From CAZMOK01 sp964644135 (GTDB taxonomy: Bacteria; Bacteroidota; Bacteroidia; Bacteroidales; JAGOPY01), in the NCBI GenBank assembly GCA_964644135.1, contig CAZXWD010000123.1:1-8356 (forward strand): a stretch of 8,356 nucleotides of DNA, written 5' to 3'. The notes under the pieces were generated by a model. That model ran no database searches. It saw only the letters and a list, made by a program, of their open reading frames with translations, and was not told the origin of the DNA. The first letter of the stretch is position 1, and each line of letters starts with the position of its first letter. The position numbers and the translations under genes were made by a program. Shown here piece by piece: positions 6,225-8,356 of this stretch.

Positions 6225-6824
6225 ATGAAACAACCACTTATATTTCCCAAAAAGGGTGAAGATGACCCGGAATTGCAGAAATTGATAGAATTCTATGATG
6301 AAACCCTGGGATTTTGTCCGAACAGTATCAAAACAATGCATCACCGGCCGGGTATTGCATATGCATTCATTGAAATGAACAAAGCGGTTATGGAAAACCA
6401 CGGCAGGGTCACAAGCGCTCTTAAAAGGCTGATCGCATATATCAGCAGCAACACAGCCGGGTGCAGGTATTGCCAGGCACATGCCATACGGGCTGCCGAG
6501 AGATATGGGGCTTCTGAAGTAAAGTTGGAGAATATCTGGGAATACAAGGATCATCCGGCTTTTTCCGATGCAGAAAGGGCTGCACTGGATTTTGCCTTCA
6601 AAGCCTCAACAGTCCCCAACTCCGTGGATGACGAAGTTGCTGAAAATCTCAGGAAACACTGGGATGAAGGTGAAATAACAGAGATAACAGGGGTTGTGGC
6701 CCTTTTTGGTTACCTCAACAGGTGGAATGATTCAATGGGCACCGAAATGGAAAGCGGCGCAGTTGAATCAGGTGAGAAGTTTCTGAAAAAAAGAGGCTGG
6801 TCCCCAGGCAAACATAAGTACTAA
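6225..6824 (+). CDS. Carboxymuconolactone decarboxylase / AhpD-like CxxC protein
   Basis: This 199-residue all-helical protein belongs to the CMD/AhpD superfamily, most like the peroxidase-related branch. The active-site segment is G-C80-R-Y-C83-Q-A-H86, a redox CxxC followed by His. The C-terminal V-V-A-L-F-G-Y-L-N-R-W-N-D-S (about 157-170) is the other conserved block of this branch. The His is three residues after the second Cys, whereas AhpD has it at four. The position of the AhpD proton-relay Glu, twelve residues before the first Cys, is Arg68. The chemistry may therefore differ from AhpD. It likely acts in thiol-dependent peroxide or quinone handling; the substrate is unknown. ATG 6225 is preceded by a short AT-rich gap after the OsmC terminator, and no convincing promoter was found there. 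Confidence 0.85.
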   Translation: MKQPLIFPKKGEDDPELQKLIEFYDETLGFCPNSIKTMHHRPGIAYAFIEMNKAVMENHGRVTSALKRLIAYISSNTAGCRYCQAHAIRAAERYGASEVKLENIWEYKDHPAFSDAERAALDFAFKASTVPNSVDDEVAENLRKHWDEGEITEITGVVALFGYLNRWNDSMGTEMESGAVESGEKFLKKRGWSPGKHKY

Positions 6825-6947
6825 ATCCTCAGTTTATCATGTTTGTGTTATGATAGGATCCCCTTCTTTTATATAAATTCAGAATTATCGAATTAATATT
6901 TACAAAAAAGAACAACCTGACAAACTTTCGGTCTTCCTGTACAATTG

Positions 6948-6973
6948 TTCAACATTTTTGATAAAATGTTAAA
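6948..6973. promoter_or_regulatory. Imperfect 26-bp palindrome, possible operator
   Basis: AACATTTT (6951-6958) and AAAATGTT (6963-6970) are perfect arms around TGAT. Pairing extends outward through TT/AA (6948-6949 with 6972-6973) past one C-A mismatch. No T-run follows, so a protein-binding site is as likely as an RNA hairpin. The cognate factor is unknown. Confidence 0.35.
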
Positions 6974-7099
6974 TAAAGACGGCCGAATTAACGATTTTTT
7001 TAATTGAAAATATCAAAAATTTCAACAATCTTATCTCCCTGACTTTATGTAATTTATATAATAATTTAATTATATGAAAACAATAATTTGCAATTCTGA

Positions 7100-7130
7100 T
7101 TTGTAATTATCTGTTTTTGAGGTATCTTTG
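7100..7130 (+). promoter_or_regulatory. Consensus Bacteroidetes promoter of the AT-hook/winged-helix gene
   Basis: TTTG (7100-7103) and TATCTTTG (7123-7130) are separated by exactly 19 bases, matching the Bacteroidetes primary sigma consensus TTTG-N19-21-TAnnTTTG. Transcription would begin around 7137, giving a leader of about 30 bases before the ATG at 7168. Confidence 0.75.
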
Positions 7131-7167
7131 TGTATGTTTCATTTTTTGCTAACCTAAAATTCATTTA

Positions 7168-7845
7168 ATGAAAAAACTAAATTTACCTGAAGGAGATCTT
7201 TTGAAGATGAGGAAATTTTATGAGGATGAACTTCATAAAACCCTCGACAGACTGGAGCATATCAATGCTATTTTGAAGCAACTCGGAGGACCTGAGAATA
7301 AAATAGAAATCCTTGTTGAAACCAGCCGCAAAACTTCTCCAACCACAACCTCAAAAGCTGGAGGGACTACTTCGGCCAAAAGAGGCAGGCCAGGCAGGAA
7401 AAAGAAAAGGGAACTAAGGTCAGCGTGGGCCAAGCTCATACTTGAGCAACTGGAAAAGATCAACAGACCGCTTACCTATAATGAGCTGACCAATGAAGTG
7501 ATGGCGGCTGCCAATATTCCCGAGAACAAAAAAGACAGCACCAAAGCAGCCATTGTTAATGTTGCCTTCCGTTTAAAGAACCGCGACAAGCTCATCAACA
7601 CCTTCTCTGCCGGACGTAAGGAGAAATACGTAGCCAAAACCGAATGGTTTGATGAAAACGGGATTATCAGGAAAGAATTCAAACCTAAGGTCACCAAGCC
7701 CAAATCGGCCAGGAAGAAACCGGGACCAAAAAAGAAACCGGGGCCAAAGAAGGGCTCAAAGAGGCGTTCAACTAAAAAACCTGTTGCCGGCACAAAGGAA
7801 ACAAAGCCTGCTCCACTGAATAAGTCAAAGGAAGAGAATAAGTAA
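7168..7845 (+). CDS. AT-hook / winged-helix protein with Lys-Pro-rich tail (histone-H1-like architecture)
   Basis: This 225-residue, very basic protein is probably a nucleoid-associated or regulatory DNA-binding protein. In order, it has a predicted coiled-coil helix (about 8-40), a Ser/Thr/Gly linker (50-70), an AT-hook-like K-R-G-R-P-G-R-K-K-K (71-80), and a compact alpha/beta segment (about 84-165). That segment has the helix pattern of a winged helix (S-A-W-A-K-L-I-L-E-Q-L, L-T-Y-N-E-L-T-N-E-V, A-A-I-V-N-V-A-F-R-L-K) and a wing ending E-K-Y-V-A-K-T-E-W-F, similar to HARE-HTH-like domains. A Lys/Pro/Ala tail (170-225) follows, with a doubled K-K-P-G-P-K unit (183-194). A winged helix plus basic tail recalls linker histone H1, probably by convergence. 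I know of no named orthologue. It has its own promoter and terminator, so it is a single-gene unit. Confidence 0.8.
   Translation: MKKLNLPEGDLLKMRKFYEDELHKTLDRLEHINAILKQLGGPENKIEILVETSRKTSPTTTSKAGGTTSAKRGRPGRKKKRELRSAWAKLILEQLEKINRPLTYNELTNEVMAAANIPENKKDSTKAAIVNVAFRLKNRDKLINTFSAGRKEKYVAKTEWFDENGIIRKEFKPKVTKPKSARKKPGPKKKPGPKKGSKRRSTKKPVAGTKETKPAPLNKSKEENK
7714..7749 (+). repeat. Two tandem 18-bp units inside the basic tail
   Basis: AAGAAACCGGGACCAAAA (7714-7731) is followed directly by AAGAAACCGGGGCCAAAG (7732-7749), identical at 16 of 18 positions. Both differences are third-position changes, so the encoded K-K-P-G-P-K is kept. This is consistent with recent slippage expansion under selection for the peptide. 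Confidence 0.8.
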
Positions 7846-7876
7846 CACCGCTTATTTACATATATTTTCAGAGATC

Positions 7877-7905
7877 ATCCCCGCGCTTATGCGGGGATTT
7901 TTTTT
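7877..7905 (+). terminator. Strong intrinsic terminator
   Basis: ATCCCCGC (7877-7884) and GCGGGGAT (7891-7898) form a perfect 8-bp GC-rich stem with a six-base loop, GCTTAT. Eight Ts (7898-7905) follow directly. It ends the AT-hook gene transcript and insulates rex. Confidence 0.92.
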
Positions 7906-7923
7906 ACATGCAGGCCTTTTTTG

Positions 7924-7941
7924 TTGTTAAATTATTAACAA
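7924..7941. promoter_or_regulatory. Rex operator (exact consensus)
   Basis: TTGTTAAATTATTAACAA is an exact match to the Rex consensus TTGTTAA-N4-TTAACAA, with perfect 7-bp arms. It lies 78 bases before the rex ATG and just upstream of the rex promoter, and it would cover the -33 region of the alternative upstream promoter (TATATTTG at 7951-7958). Rex binds such sites when the NADH/NAD ratio is low, so autoregulation is the natural reading. Confidence 0.85.
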
Positions 7942-7954
7942 TTTAATCCATATA

Positions 7955-7986
7955 TTTGGATTTTGGAAAGCGTGAAATTAATTTTG
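7955..7986 (+). promoter_or_regulatory. Consensus Bacteroidetes promoter of rex
   Basis: TTTG (7955-7958) and TAATTTTG (7979-7986) are separated by 20 bases, fitting TTTG-N19-21-TAnnTTTG. The predicted start near 7993 gives a leader of about 26 bases. The same TTTG is also the end of TATATTTG (7951-7958), a second possible -7 box whose -33 region would fall inside the Rex operator, so two overlapping promoters are possible. Confidence 0.6.
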
Positions 7987-8018
7987 CCAGGTTATTATAA
8001 CAATTCATCAAAGCTTGC

Positions 8019-8356
8019 ATGAAACATTTACCTCATAAGACCATTGAAAGATTAAGCCAGTACAGGCGGGCGTTGCTTCTTGTCCACGCAAAAGGCAAAA
8101 CCCATATATTCTCTCACGAAATTGCAAAGATCATTCACATCACTGCAGTCCAGGTAAGAAGGGACATAATGCTGATAGGCTATACCGGCACCCTCAGGAA
8201 GGGCTATAACGTAAAGGAACTGATCGATCTCATTGGGTCCATCATCGATAGTGAGAAAGGGTTGAAAGTATGTGTTGTGGGTGTGGGCAACCTTGGCCGC
8301 GCCATAATAAAATACTTCAGCGGTAAGCGCACAAAGCTCCAGATAGCCGCTGTTTT
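8019..8356 (+). CDS. rex: Redox-sensing transcriptional repressor Rex (partial, right edge)
   Basis: The first 112 residues, plus two bases, of a protein that in the family is usually about 210 residues long; the C-terminal half lies beyond the window. Residues 1-77 form the Rex winged helix, with the recognition-helix signature I-T-A-V-Q-V-R-R-D-I (41-50) followed by G-Y-T-G and K-G-Y-N-V-K-E-L. Residues 82-112 start the NAD(H)-binding Rossmann fold, with V-G88-V-G90-N-L-G93-R-A. Rex senses the NADH/NAD ratio and represses fermentation and respiration genes, releasing DNA when NADH is bound. The ATG at 8019 gives a normal family N-terminus (M-K-H-L-P-H-K-T-I-E-R-L), including the basic helix before the winged helix. 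The consensus operator upstream supports both the identification and autoregulation. Confidence 0.95.
   Translation, partial: MKHLPHKTIERLSQYRRALLLVHAKGKTHIFSHEIAKIIHITAVQVRRDIMLIGYTGTLRKGYNVKELIDLIGSIIDSEKGLKVCVVGVGNLGRAIIKYFSGKRTKLQIAAV

Larger units (their letters stand above)
6825..7167. other. 343-bp AT-rich intergenic region
   Basis: No open frame with protein-like composition and no recognisable RNA gene was seen. Near the left end there is a weak stem, TATCAT (6835-6840) with ATGATA (6850-6855). In the middle there is an imperfect palindrome (6948-6973). The last 70 bases hold the promoter of the following gene. The rest (about 6975-7095) is low-complexity AT-rich DNA, the kind of curved or flexible sequence that AT-hook proteins bind. 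Confidence 0.6.

Noticed and set aside
6835..6855. TATCAT/ATGATA hairpin as a terminator for the CMD gene
   Set aside because: The stem is short and AT-rich with a nine-base loop, and there is no proper T-run directly after it.
1..8356. CRISPR array, tRNA, rRNA or insertion sequence
   Set aside because: No spaced direct repeats, cloverleaf-like segments, rRNA-like conserved stretches or transposase frames were seen.

Overview
The window looks like chromosome of a member of the Bacteroidota, most likely a Bacteroidales-type lineage. The evidence is AT-rich spacers with GC-richer genes, almost no Shine-Dalgarno sequences before the starts, promoters of the Bacteroidetes type (TTTG, 19-20 bases, TAnnTTTG), pairs of small DUF4625-type lipoproteins, a TonB receptor with an N-terminal carboxypeptidase-regulatory-like domain, and a Rex repressor. 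The exact genus cannot be read from the sequence. All ten complete genes and the one partial gene are on the + strand.

Left part (1-2411). Two tandem lipoproteins of the same family (38-460 and 470-943) form an operon that ends in a clear terminator at 1008-1044. They share an I-H-x3-D-H motif and a G-x-Y-H-F motif, which suggests surface metal binding. A one-domain cupin (1110-1475) and a secreted outer-membrane beta-barrel protein (1551-2411) follow as apparently separate units.

Middle part (2520-5544). A 176-residue membrane-anchored protein of unknown function, which seems to start at TTG, lies just upstream of an 803-residue TonB-dependent receptor related to heme/hemoglobin receptors. 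A weak hairpin plus T-run lies between them. Downstream is a 64-bp G/C-rich nested inverted repeat of the dispersed REP/MITE kind (5591-5654).

Right part (5705-8356). An OsmC-type peroxidase (5705-6124, with its own terminator) and a CMD/AhpD-like CxxC protein (6225-6824) make a thiol-peroxide-defence pair. After a 343-bp AT-rich spacer with an imperfect palindrome comes a gene (7168-7845) encoding a coiled-coil / AT-hook / winged-helix / Lys-Pro-rich-tail protein, which resembles a linker histone in architecture. It has a textbook Bacteroidetes promoter and a strong terminator. The window ends inside rex (from 8019). Its upstream region carries an exact consensus Rex operator, TTGTTAA-N4-TTAACAA (7924-7941), next to a consensus promoter, so NADH-responsive autoregulation is strongly suggested.

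Common themes are envelope uptake (lipoproteins, barrel, receptor) and redox handling (OsmC, CMD, Rex). The most interesting uncharacterised parts are the His-motif lipoproteins with the anchored protein and receptor, and the histone-H1-like DNA-binding protein.
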